Source: Tissierellia bacterium
GTDB taxonomy: Bacteria > Bacillota > Clostridia > Tissierellales > Tepidimicrobiaceae
Direction: 5' to 3'
Length of the DNA: 33,668 nt
Assembly: GCA_012839745.1 (NCBI GenBank)
Contig: DUMS01000008.1
Coordinates: 1-33,668, forward strand
In this document: positions 25,724 through 33,528 of the stretch, piece by piece
Numbering within the stretch: the stretch's first letter is position 1
Layout: each line of letters opens with the position of its first letter
The notes under the pieces: generated by a model
Database searches by the model: none
What the model saw: only the letters and a program-made list of their open reading frames with translations
What the model was told of the DNA's origin: nothing
Program-made: the position numbers and the translations under genes

Positions 25724-26824
25724 ATGGGACTTAGAATGCGTAAAAGCATAAAGATTGGCAAGGGGGTCAGATTAAACCTGGGGAAAACAGGGGCAAGCTT
25801 AAGCTTTGGAACCAGAGGGCTGAGGTATACAATACATTCCAGCGGAAGGAGAACATCATCCATAGGCATACCCGGAACAGGAATATCCTATGTAACAACT
25901 ACCTCCGGCAAGAGGAAATACAATTCACAGGCTTATGCAAGAAGACAGCAGATCCAGCAGCTGAAGCAGCAGGAAAAATTGAATGAAATAGAAAAAAACC
26001 AGCTGGCGGTGGAGGAATACAATAACCTGATAGAAATCATAAGGGGAATTCACAGGGAATGTGATGAACATGTGGACTGGAATTATATTTATTCGCTAAA
26101 GGAGCCGTTTAATCCACAAGGAATTGGGCCTAAGGAAGCAGAAGCCATAAAGGAGCTGGAAGAATATAAACCAAGCTTTTCTGAAAGGCTGATTAAATCA
26201 AAGGCAGAAAAGAAAAGGCTGGAGCTTGAGGAAAAGGTAAAACTGGCCCGGGAAGAGGATAAGAGGGATTACGAGGAATGGAAGAGATTACATGAACTGG
26301 CAGGCAGGATATTAAAAGGGGATGTTGATGCATACCTGCAGGTAATAGAAGAGATGAGCCCATTGGATGACCTTCTGGAATTTGGAAGTGACTTTGAATT
26401 TGGAATAGATGACCCTTCAGCCATGGAAGTGGAATTTACAGTGAAATCCAGCACTGTGGTTCCAACCTATTCATTAAGCCTTACTAAAACAGGAAAGCTG
26501 TCAAGGAAAGACCTGTCTAAATCAGCATACTACGACCTTGTACAGGACTATGTCTGTAGCTGTTCCATAAGGATTGCAAGGGACATCTTTGCCTTGCTCC
26601 CATTAGACACCGTTGTTGTGCATGCAGTGGATAATGTGGTAAACACACAGACAGGACATGAAGAAGAGATAACAATATTGTCTGTAGTATTTAAAAGAGA
26701 TGTACTGGAAGGGTTGAACTTTCAGCTGATAGATCCGTCAGATGCGCTGAAAAATTTTAAACATAACATGAAGTTTTTAAAGACTGCTGGATTTAAACCT
26801 GTAGAAAGAATAACAGATTATTGA
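25724..26824 (+). CDS. DUF4236 domain protein with coiled-coil middle
   Basis: This 366-residue protein begins with a clear DUF4236 domain: MGLRMRKSIKIGKGVRLNLGKTGASLSFG..., then SSIGIPGTGISYV by residue 57. A glutamine-, lysine- and glutamate-rich stretch (about 65-110 and 155-195) looks like coiled coil. A C-terminal domain of about 170 residues contains FTVKSSTVVPTYSLSLTK, then CSCSIRIARDIFALLPLDTVVVHA. No catalytic motif is seen, and there are no membrane segments. The molecular role of DUF4236 is not known to me. It lies 17 bp before the large AAA+ gene and is probably co-transcribed with it. The start is ATG 25724, 5 nt after GGGAGGGG; a TTG at 25709 lies upstream of the ribosome binding site and is rejected. 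Confidence 0.85.
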   Translation: MGLRMRKSIKIGKGVRLNLGKTGASLSFGTRGLRYTIHSSGRRTSSIGIPGTGISYVTTTSGKRKYNSQAYARRQQIQQLKQQEKLNEIEKNQLAVEEYNNLIEIIRGIHRECDEHVDWNYIYSLKEPFNPQGIGPKEAEAIKELEEYKPSFSERLIKSKAEKKRLELEEKVKLAREEDKRDYEEWKRLHELAGRILKGDVDAYLQVIEEMSPLDDLLEFGSDFEFGIDDPSAMEVEFTVKSSTVVPTYSLSLTKTGKLSRKDLSKSAYYDLVQDYVCSCSIRIARDIFALLPLDTVVVHAVDNVVNTQTGHEEEITILSVVFKRDVLEGLNFQLIDPSDALKNFKHNMKFLKTAGFKPVERITDY

Positions 26825-26841
26825 TTAAAGGAGTATGATGG

Positions 26842-29800
26842 ATGAACGTCAGAAATTTGATAAAATTTCTATTTCCCGAGTATCAGATTATAGAGACCAT
26901 AAGGGAACACGGTTTTATTATTAGGGGAAAGTATTCAGATGATTATTCAATGTATAAATCTGAAAAGAATTCTTATTCATCTGTTCATAAGGCTGGAGAG
27001 AAAACCATTAATTATTCGGGTATGCCTAAAGATGAAAAGATATACAGTAGATATGCTCCAGCAGATGACAGCAGTTATAAATACAGGAGAGAAAGCGTAA
27101 TTAACAGGGATAGAATGGATGAGATATTTAATAGGGTTAAATATGCCATTGCCAGGGAAATCATAGGGCAAAGAAATTTTATTGAAAATCTGGTACTGGC
27201 ATTTAAGCGCCCATTTGTCACCGGCCACAATGGGCTAAACCCAAAGAATACAATATTTGTAATAGGAGGGAGGAACTCAGGAAGGCATACAATTATTGAA
27301 ACAGCTGTAAAGGCATTGTACAGTGAGAAAATATTGAAAAACAGCAATATATCAAGAGTTGATTTATCACTGTATCCAACTCAGTCAAAAGGAGGGCTGT
27401 TCCTTTCAGATTTATACAAAGGGCTATATTCAGATTCAGACATAGTGGTATTTGACTCCTTTGAAAAGTGCCATGACAGCTTTATTGAAATACTTAAAGG
27501 GTTTGTTGTAAATGGCAGGTATAGGCTTAATGCCAGGTATGCATTGCAAAACGGATATTTAGTTGAGGCTACCAATATATTGATGAAGAACTCCATAGAC
27601 GAAATTTCATCTAACGGGAAATATTTTGTTTTCATTACTGACAAAAATGAAAGTAAAATAGCGGATGTATTTGGGGAAAGGTTTATGGCAAATGTAGGCG
27701 ATATACTGAATATGGACCCTTATACATCTGATGAAATAAGGGAGATTGCGGATAAATTCTTAAGGGAAGTAAAAAACATGTGCAGCAGCAACCTGTCAGT
27801 TGCCATCAGGTATGATAACAGCCTTGTAGAGCACTGTGCAGGTAAATACAGCCTTAAAGAGGGACTGGAAGGAGTAAGGGATTATATACATGAGATTATA
27901 TATAAGCCCTTATCTGAATACAAGCTGAAGGACAATGTTCCCCAATATGCAAAAGCATATTTATTTGAATCAAATGGGAAAGTAATGGCAGAAATGCAAT
28001 GTGGCAAAGATGAAGAGCTTGTTGATTTGTCCAGCCTTATACCGGAAAGGCATGCTGATAGGGTAGAAGAAATAAAGAAGGAATTGGAATCAGTAATAGG
28101 GCTTAAGAAGGTAAAGGAATATGTGCTTAATCTTGAGGGCAACCTGAAGATACAGAAGATACGCCAAAGCAGGGGATATAAAACCTCTCCCATATCCATG
28201 AACATGATATTTATAGGAAACCCGGGAACGGGAAAGACGACCATTGCACGGATAATAGCCAAATACCTGAAGGCAATAGGAGTGCTTTCCACAGGGCAAT
28301 TACGTGAAGTAACAAGGTTTGACCTGGTTGGACAGTATGTAGGCCATACTGCAAAACTGACCAATGAGGTGATACAATCTGCATTGGGAGGTGTGCTATT
28401 CATAGACGAAGCCTATTCCCTTTGCAGGGATAAGCATGATTCCTTTGGCCTTGAGGCTATTGATGCCCTTGTAAAGGGAATTGAAGATAATCGCGATAAT
28501 CTGGTGGTAATACTTGCAGGATACAGGGATGAAATGGAGGAATTTCTAAAGAGCAATCCGGGGCTTAAGTCAAGATTTCCAAATGTAATTGAGTTTGAAG
28601 ACTATACTCCTGAGGAGATGTATGAGATAGCCTTGGTTATAGCAAAATCAAAGGGATATAGAATCAGTGAAGAATGCAGGGAGCCGTTAATAAGGCTGTT
28701 TGAAAGAAGCCAGATTAAAGGAAGAAACGACAGCGGCAATGGAAGGCTTGTAAGAAATGTAATAGAAAGTGCCATATTGTCCCAGTCAAAAAGGCTGATG
28801 AAGGATTTTGACTCACAAATGGATTTGCTGATTTATGAAGATTTCAATTTTGAGTCATTGGAAAAATTTGACCTGGAAAAGTCCCTGGAAGATATTATTG
28901 GACTTGAACAGGTAAAGGACTTTGTAAGAACCCAGTATAAGCTGCTGATTGCACAGGAAAAACGAAGAAAAGCAGGCATAAATGTAGATACCACCCAGTC
29001 ATTGAATATGATATTTACCGGGAACCCCGGAACAGGCAAGACAACAATTGCAAGAGTAATGGCATCCATGTTTAAGGATATGGGACTTCTGAAAAGGGGA
29101 CATCTGGTGGAAACAGACAGAGGAGGCCTGGTTGCAGAATATGCAGGACAGACGGCCAAAAAGACTGAAGAAGTATTCAAAAGTGCTTTAGGAGGAGTGT
29201 TATTCATTGATGAGGCTTATGCCCTGTCAGGTGATGGAAATAGCTTCGGTAAGGAGGCAATTGATACCCTGGTTAAGCTTATTGAAGACTATAGGGGTGA
29301 AATAGCAGTAATACTGGCAGGATATAAAAAGGAAATGAGGGATTTTTTGAAGGCTAATTCAGGCCTTGAATCCAGGTTTCCAATAAGAATAGATTTTCCT
29401 GACTATTCCATTGAGGAACTGTATCAAATTGCATTGAAAATGATTGATTCGAGAGGATTTAAAATCAGAGAGGATGCCAGGAAAGTGCTGTATGAGAATA
29501 TTGAAGTCCTTCATAAGACAGCAACTGCCCACTCTGGAAATGCCAGAATGGTGAGGAATTTAATTGAAAATATATTGAGGAATCAGTCTGCAAGAATTGC
29601 TTCAAGTGATGTGGATGTTGAAGAACTTAACATGATACTTCCCTGCGACATCAGCACTGGAGATGGAAGGACTGTAGATTTTAATTTGGATAAGGCATTG
29701 GATAGCATTATCGGATTGGAGGAAGTGAAGACCTTTATTAGGGGCCTGTATGCAAGGCTCAGGTTGCAGAATGAGAGAAAGAAGCTGGGGCTTCCTGTAG

Positions 29801-30477
29801 ATGATTCCTTAACACTTCATATGATATTTAAGGGAAATCCCGGAACAGGCAAAACTATGGTAGCACGTATTGTAGCTGATGTTCTGTACAATATTGGCGT
29901 TATTAGAACCAACAAATTGATTGAGACTGACAGAGCCGGGCTTGTGGCAGGATATGTGGGACAGACTGCTATAAAGACTACAGAAAAGGTAATGGAAGCA
30001 ATGAATGGGGTTTTATTTATAGATGAGGCTTATTCATTATCTCAAGGAGGCCAGAATGATTATGGCAAGGAAGCCATTGATACCCTTGTAAAGCTTATGG
30101 ATGACTACAGAGACAGGCTGGTAGTTATACTGGCAGGTTACAGCAGAGATATGGAGGATTTCCTCAGAACAAATCCTGGGCTTAAATCCCGTTTCCCAAA
30201 TATAATCGAATTCAGAGATTATAATATAGATGAGCTGATGGAAATAGCAGAGAAGTTATATAGCGAGAAAGGATATATTTTAAAGGATGATGCCAGGGAT
30301 AAGCTGAGAAAAATACTTATGGAGGTTTCAAGGGAAGAGAATTTTGGGAACGGAAGATATGTAAGGAATCTGTTTGAAAGGTCGATAAACAATCAGGCAC
30401 TGAGATTGAGCAGCGATATGGACTTAACCAGGGAAGAGCTTATTACAATTGAAGGGGAGGACATAGAAAGGGTGTGA
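26842..30477 (+). CDS. Giant ATPase with four AAA+ modules (one Clp-like, three CbbX/SpoVK-like)
   Basis: This 1211-residue protein starts with about 90 divergent residues. A Clp/Hsp100-like AAA+ module follows, in which the Walker A is broken (GGRNSGRHT, 142-150, Arg for Lys) and the Walker B reads FDSFEK (D205, no catalytic Glu). Then come three intact modules like CbbX and SpoVK. Their Walker A motifs are GNPGTGKT at 459-466, 727-734 and 998-1005; their Walker B motifs LFIDEA have D522/E523, D790/E791 and D1061/E1062. Each has an SRF Arg-finger motif after a PGLKSRF-like stretch. Spacing between modules is about 270 residues. CbbX-type proteins remodel protein complexes as hexamers; three in one chain is unusual. 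It lies between the DUF4236 gene and two membrane protein genes. The target is unknown. Confidence 0.92.
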   Translation: MNVRNLIKFLFPEYQIIETIREHGFIIRGKYSDDYSMYKSEKNSYSSVHKAGEKTINYSGMPKDEKIYSRYAPADDSSYKYRRESVINRDRMDEIFNRVKYAIAREIIGQRNFIENLVLAFKRPFVTGHNGLNPKNTIFVIGGRNSGRHTIIETAVKALYSEKILKNSNISRVDLSLYPTQSKGGLFLSDLYKGLYSDSDIVVFDSFEKCHDSFIEILKGFVVNGRYRLNARYALQNGYLVEATNILMKNSIDEISSNGKYFVFITDKNESKIADVFGERFMANVGDILNMDPYTSDEIREIADKFLREVKNMCSSNLSVAIRYDNSLVEHCAGKYSLKEGLEGVRDYIHEIIYKPLSEYKLKDNVPQYAKAYLFESNGKVMAEMQCGKDEELVDLSSLIPERHADRVEEIKKELESVIGLKKVKEYVLNLEGNLKIQKIRQSRGYKTSPISMNMIFIGNPGTGKTTIARIIAKYLKAIGVLSTGQLREVTRFDLVGQYVGHTAKLTNEVIQSALGGVLFIDEAYSLCRDKHDSFGLEAIDALVKGIEDNRDNLVVILAGYRDEMEEFLKSNPGLKSRFPNVIEFEDYTPEEMYEIALVIAKSKGYRISEECREPLIRLFERSQIKGRNDSGNGRLVRNVIESAILSQSKRLMKDFDSQMDLLIYEDFNFESLEKFDLEKSLEDIIGLEQVKDFVRTQYKLLIAQEKRRKAGINVDTTQSLNMIFTGNPGTGKTTIARVMASMFKDMGLLKRGHLVETDRGGLVAEYAGQTAKKTEEVFKSALGGVLFIDEAYALSGDGNSFGKEAIDTLVKLIEDYRGEIAVILAGYKKEMRDFLKANSGLESRFPIRIDFPDYSIEELYQIALKMIDSRGFKIREDARKVLYENIEVLHKTATAHSGNARMVRNLIENILRNQSARIASSDVDVEELNMILPCDISTGDGRTVDFNLDKALDSIIGLEEVKTFIRGLYARLRLQNERKKLGLPVDDSLTLHMIFKGNPGTGKTMVARIVADVLYNIGVIRTNKLIETDRAGLVAGYVGQTAIKTTEKVMEAMNGVLFIDEAYSLSQGGQNDYGKEAIDTLVKLMDDYRDRLVVILAGYSRDMEDFLRTNPGLKSRFPNIIEFRDYNIDELMEIAEKLYSEKGYILKDDARDKLRKILMEVSREENFGNGRYVRNLFERSINNQALRLSSDMDLTREELITIEGEDIERV

Positions 30478-30481
30478 GAAG

Positions 30482-30946
30482 GTGAACAGGTTGAGGGTGT
30501 TTTTAGGCAGCACTTTTGCGTTTCTGTATTTTGTATTTGTAATGTGGTGGGTAATACTTCTGCTTATTTTATCCCCATTTATGCTTTTATCAGATATACA
30601 GGTAATAAGGAAATCCGGATTTTCAACCAGCAATGTCGGGGAGGCCTTAACAGGCATATTGGGTCTTTTTATAGGCTTATCATTGCTTATACCACCTATC
30701 AGAAAAATGTATTACAAAATCCCATGGCTGTTTCCACTGGTAAAGATATTTTTTATAGATGTAATAATATTGAGCATTGCAGTTTCCATTTTAAATTATG
30801 GATATGAAATAAGAAATGCTGTAAGGCACAACATTTTTTATGTGCTGATGATAGTACAGATAGTGGTTTCACGCATTGCAATGTGTTTTTATTTCCACAA
30901 AAATCCTGTAAAATATATAGGAGGAGAAACAAATGAGGAAAGATAG
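30482..30946 (+). CDS. Polytopic membrane protein of the AAA+ operon
   Basis: This 154-residue protein has about four hydrophobic segments (roughly 8-36, 53-71, 83-104 and 115-133) and a hydrophilic tail. I do not recognise a family. It begins with GTG 4 bp after the AAA+ gene, with AGGGTG inside that gene's end as ribosome binding site. It overlaps the next gene by 14 bp. The packing shows that it belongs to the same operon. It may hold the ATPase or the following protein at the membrane. Confidence 0.75.
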   Translation: MNRLRVFLGSTFAFLYFVFVMWWVILLLILSPFMLLSDIQVIRKSGFSTSNVGEALTGILGLFIGLSLLIPPIRKMYYKIPWLFPLVKIFFIDVIILSIAVSILNYGYEIRNAVRHNIFYVLMIVQIVVSRIAMCFYFHKNPVKYIGGETNEER

Positions 30947-31562
30947 CCTGAAAAACAGCATTAATAAGGCTATAGGTAAGAAAAATGGCAACAGGAATTA
31001 CGATTTTCAAATGGAATGCAGGGATGATATGGATGATAATAGGCCTAACGACAGAAAATCTGGAAATAAAAGACAGGATAAGCCTCTTAAAACTTTTGGG
31101 ATATTGTGCATTGCAGCCTTTATTACCATGTTTGCATTATCGGGAACTCCAACAGTGGATACTAGCGACGCAGCAAGAAGAGCATTGGGGGAAAGGGTAT
31201 CAACGTTACTACCAGTAGGGACTATACTGTTAAGCGAAGATCAGAACATTGGGCAGGAGGATTATACCATAACCCATCAGTCAGATCAGGATGAAACCAG
31301 AATCTGGATCTGGGATTATGCAGCAGAGGACGGGGACTATGTACAGGTACTTGTAAACGGAATTCCTGTTACAGAGCCCTTCATGATAAAGAACAGGCCT
31401 AAGGAAATACAGGTGCCTGCAACTGGAGATGTACAGATAAAGGGAATCAGGGATGGAGGCGGAGGCATAACCTATGCAGTCCATTATGAATTAAACAATA
31501 CAAATTATTTCAATACTGCTCCGGAAGGAGAATTTAACACATATACGCTTATTAGACAATAA
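30933..31562 (+). CDS. Membrane-anchored protein with exposed beta-rich domain
   Basis: This 209-residue protein has a charged N-terminal part (about 1-52, rich in K, N, D), one membrane segment (about 54-71, FGILCIAAFITMFALSG) and an outside domain of about 135 residues. The domain has short beta-like repeats, such as TRIWIWDYAAEDGDYVQVLV, VTEPFMIKNRPKEIQVP and GDVQIKGIRDGGGGITYAVHY. It ends in EFNTYTLI. The composition suggests a beta-sandwich; no enzyme motif is visible. I have an impression of similar domains in other Clostridia but cannot name a family. A strong AGGAGG lies 8 nt before the ATG. It is the last gene of the DUF4236-AAA operon. Confidence 0.75.
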   Translation: MRKDSLKNSINKAIGKKNGNRNYDFQMECRDDMDDNRPNDRKSGNKRQDKPLKTFGILCIAAFITMFALSGTPTVDTSDAARRALGERVSTLLPVGTILLSEDQNIGQEDYTITHQSDQDETRIWIWDYAAEDGDYVQVLVNGIPVTEPFMIKNRPKEIQVPATGDVQIKGIRDGGGGITYAVHYELNNTNYFNTAPEGEFNTYTLIRQ

Positions 31563-31570
31563 GACAAGTA

Positions 31571-31603
31571 AGACAAGGGGACGGTTCTCTTGTCTGGTTT
31601 TTT
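31571..31603 (+). terminator. GGGACGGTTCT repeat acting as terminator
   Basis: AGACAAG (31571-31577) pairs with CTTGTCT (31589-31595) around a loop holding GGGACGGTTCT, the core shared with the palindrome at 22220-22283. A run of T (31598-31604) follows, so it should end the AAA+ operon. A direct copy of the left arm, AGACAAG at 31562-31568, precedes it by 2 bp. Confidence 0.8.
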
Positions 31604-31621
31604 TGTTTGTATAAAGAGACA

Positions 31622-31650
31622 TTGAATATATACTTTGTCAGACGTATAAT
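31622..31650 (+). promoter_or_regulatory. Sigma-A promoter upstream of the SdpI-family gene
   Basis: TTGAAT (31622-31627) and TATAAT (31645-31650) are 17 bp apart. The predicted transcript would have an untranslated leader of about 135 nt before the start at 31792. No riboswitch fold or second gene is seen in that leader. Confidence 0.7.
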
Positions 31651-31791
31651 AATGTTAAGAAAAATTAGTTTTCATCAAGGGCCTAGTGATAACAGTTTAT
31701 AGAAAATGTAAATATCAAGAAGCAGACTATATTAAAGAGGTTTATATTCATAGGGATTACTGTATTAAATTATAGAAAAAGGGGAGTTAAT

Positions 31792-32148
31792 ATGTTTATT
31801 TTCTATTTTATAGAGTTAATGATTATGCCTATTCTAATGATTGTTTGCGGAATGTTGTGGAGAAAAAATCCACCAAAAACCATAAATAAGGTTTACGGAT
31901 ATAGAACCACCAGGTCAATGAAAAGCAAGGAATCCTGGGATTTTGCACATAAATATTTTGGCAGGATATGGTTCAAATTAGGATTAGTATTAGCAGTTTT
32001 TACTGTAATAATTTTATTTATGTTCAAAAACAGTAGCGATAATACGTTAGTGATAGCAGTTGTAATTTTAATGATTATACAGATGATAGCCTTAATTGTG
32101 CCAATAATTCCAACTGAAATGGCCTTGAAAAGGAAATTCGAGAAATAA
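31792..32148 (+). CDS. SdpI/YhfL-family membrane protein
   Basis: This 118-residue protein has three membrane segments (about 2-21, 62-82 and 88-107). The family motif lies between the first two: GYRTTRSMKSKESWDFAHKYFGRIW. SdpI of Bacillus subtilis protects against the SdpC toxin, but most short homologues have no known toxin partner and none is seen nearby. The start ATG follows GGGGAG with normal spacing. Its own promoter lies at 31622-31650, and a separate promoter candidate precedes the next gene. Confidence 0.85.
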   Translation: MFIFYFIELMIMPILMIVCGMLWRKNPPKTINKVYGYRTTRSMKSKESWDFAHKYFGRIWFKLGLVLAVFTVIILFMFKNSSDNTLVIAVVILMIIQMIALIVPIIPTEMALKRKFEK

Positions 32149-32176
32149 TAGAAATAATGATTAAAGATACAGTTTG

Positions 32177-32206
32177 TTGAGAAAGCAAGTGAACAAAAAA
32201 TAAAAT
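32177..32206 (+). promoter_or_regulatory. Candidate promoter of the phosphodiesterase gene
   Basis: TTGAGA (32177-32182) and TAAAAT (32201-32206) lie 18 bp apart, each one base from consensus. The start codon follows 17 bp later behind CAGGAGG, so the untranslated leader would be very short. Confidence 0.4.
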
Positions 32207-32222
32207 ATCAGGAGGTATAAAT

Positions 32223-32768
32223 ATGAAACTGTTTTTTATGTCAGACATACATGGTTCAATTCATTTTCTAAACAGGGCACTGGAAAGGTTTGAGGAGGAA
32301 AAGGCTGATTACATGGTAATACTGGGGGATGAGCTTTATCATGGAGCCAGAAATCCATTGCCTTTGGAATACAATCCCAAGAAGGTAGCAGAGATTCTCA
32401 ACAGCCTGTCAGATAGAATAATAGCCGTAAGGGGAAACTGTGACAGCGAAGTGGATGAAATGGTAATAGACTTCCCGATAATGGCAACCTACTCCACAAT
32501 TCTTTATGATAATAAACGCTTATTCCTAACCCATGGTCATATATACAATGAGAGCAACATGCCAAAGTTAAGGGATGGAGATGTACTTATATACGGACAT
32601 ACCCATATACCAAAGGCTGAAAAGGTTGGCAATATCTATATAATAAACCCTGGAAGCATTACTTTCCCAAAGGAAGACAATCCCCATACCTATGGAGTAC
32701 TGGAAGGGAATGTGTTTAAAATAAAAGACCTGGATGGCAATGTATTTAAGGAAATAAGCATTGAGTAA
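32223..32768 (+). CDS. yfcE: YfcE-type metallophosphodiesterase
   Basis: This 181-residue calcineurin-like phosphoesterase has all metal-binding motifs of the YfcE/MJ0936 family: SDIHG (D8, H10), LGDELYHG (D36), RGNCD, THGH and GHTHIP, with NPGS near the end. Such enzymes hydrolyse phosphodiesters with manganese and are active on model substrates; the physiological substrate is not settled. The length is typical. AGGAGG lies 6-7 nt before the ATG. It is followed 37 bp later by a broken MutS-family gene. Confidence 0.92.
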   Translation: MKLFFMSDIHGSIHFLNRALERFEEEKADYMVILGDELYHGARNPLPLEYNPKKVAEILNSLSDRIIAVRGNCDSEVDEMVIDFPIMATYSTILYDNKRLFLTHGHIYNESNMPKLRDGDVLIYGHTHIPKAEKVGNIYIINPGSITFPKEDNPHTYGVLEGNVFKIKDLDGNVFKEISIE

Positions 32769-32805
32769 TGGGTATTGAGTAAGCTTCTCTTAAGGAGGTT
32801 AAGGA

Positions 32806-33371
32806 TTGGAATCAGTCAAACAAAAATACGAAAGAAGGAAGGATGGATATGACAGGCTTTTAAGGAAACAGGAAAAAGCAGAGAAGGAGATAAGCAACCT
32901 GAGGCTATTATCTGCTGCAGCAGAAATAGGTATTGCTGTTTATCTATACATAAAAGGCAAATATATTTTTTTGCCTCCAGCCTGTTCATTTTCCTAGCTC
33001 TATACATTTATCTTATCATACTTCATGATAAGTTATGGGAAATAATAAAATATTCCAAATTGCTTCGGGATATAAACATTATGTCTTTAAAGCGGTTCAA
33101 TGGCCAGTGGAATACATTTGAGGATGACAGAGAGGATTTTAGGGACAAAAGCCATAATTATATAAATGACCTGGATATTTTCGGCAGGAATTCACTTTTT
33201 CAGTGGATAAATACATGCAATACATATATTAGGAGACAAAAGCTAAGACAGCTGTTATCTGGAGTAGTAGGAAATACTGATGATATCCGTGAAAGGCAGA
33301 TTGCAATAGGAGAACTGGCTGGATTATTAGACTGGAGGCAGAGATTCCAGGTAGAAGGAATGTTAGCCTAG
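32806..33371 (+). pseudogene. Broken membrane-anchored MutS-family gene
   Basis: TTG 32806 behind AAGGAGG opens a frame coding for 63 residues that stops at 32997. A change of frame at the T7 run 32966-32972 restores one continuous peptide: KGKYIFFASSLFIFLALYIY, then LIILHDKLWEIIKYSKLLRD, then FNGQWNTFEDDREDF, SLFQWINTCNTYIRRQKLR and LDWRQRFQVEGMLA. This matches the N-terminal part of clostridial MutS-like proteins that carry membrane helices and lack the mismatch-binding domain. One lost T explains the shift. The frame then stops at 33371, so the remaining several hundred residues, including the Walker ATPase, are missing. Two independent lesions argue for a dead gene. A sequencing error could explain the first but not the second. 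Confidence 0.75.
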
Positions 33372-33403
33372 GAGAAAGCACATGACGACGAAGATTCCAT
33401 TTA

Positions 33404-33452
33404 AAGAATAAAAAAGCTCCTTACTGGCATATAGTTGCCAGCAATGAGCACT
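33404..33452 (+). terminator. Hairpin with T run after the MutS remnant
   Basis: CTGGCA (33424-33429) pairs with TGCCAG (33436-33441); an outer GCTC...GAGC pair and flanking A and T runs extend it, and CTTTTTA follows. It is a likely terminator, possibly acting on both strands. Confidence 0.55.
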
Positions 33453-33528
33453 TTTTATTGATGGTTGAAATTGCTTCTTTTCATGCTTATATTCACCGCA
33501 TTGTATAAAATCATTCCTGCAGCTGTGT

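Noticed and set aside
31792-32148. SdpI-family gene as an immunity protein of a toxin system
   Set aside because: No SdpC-like toxin, SdpR regulator or processing gene lies nearby; most short homologues stand alone.
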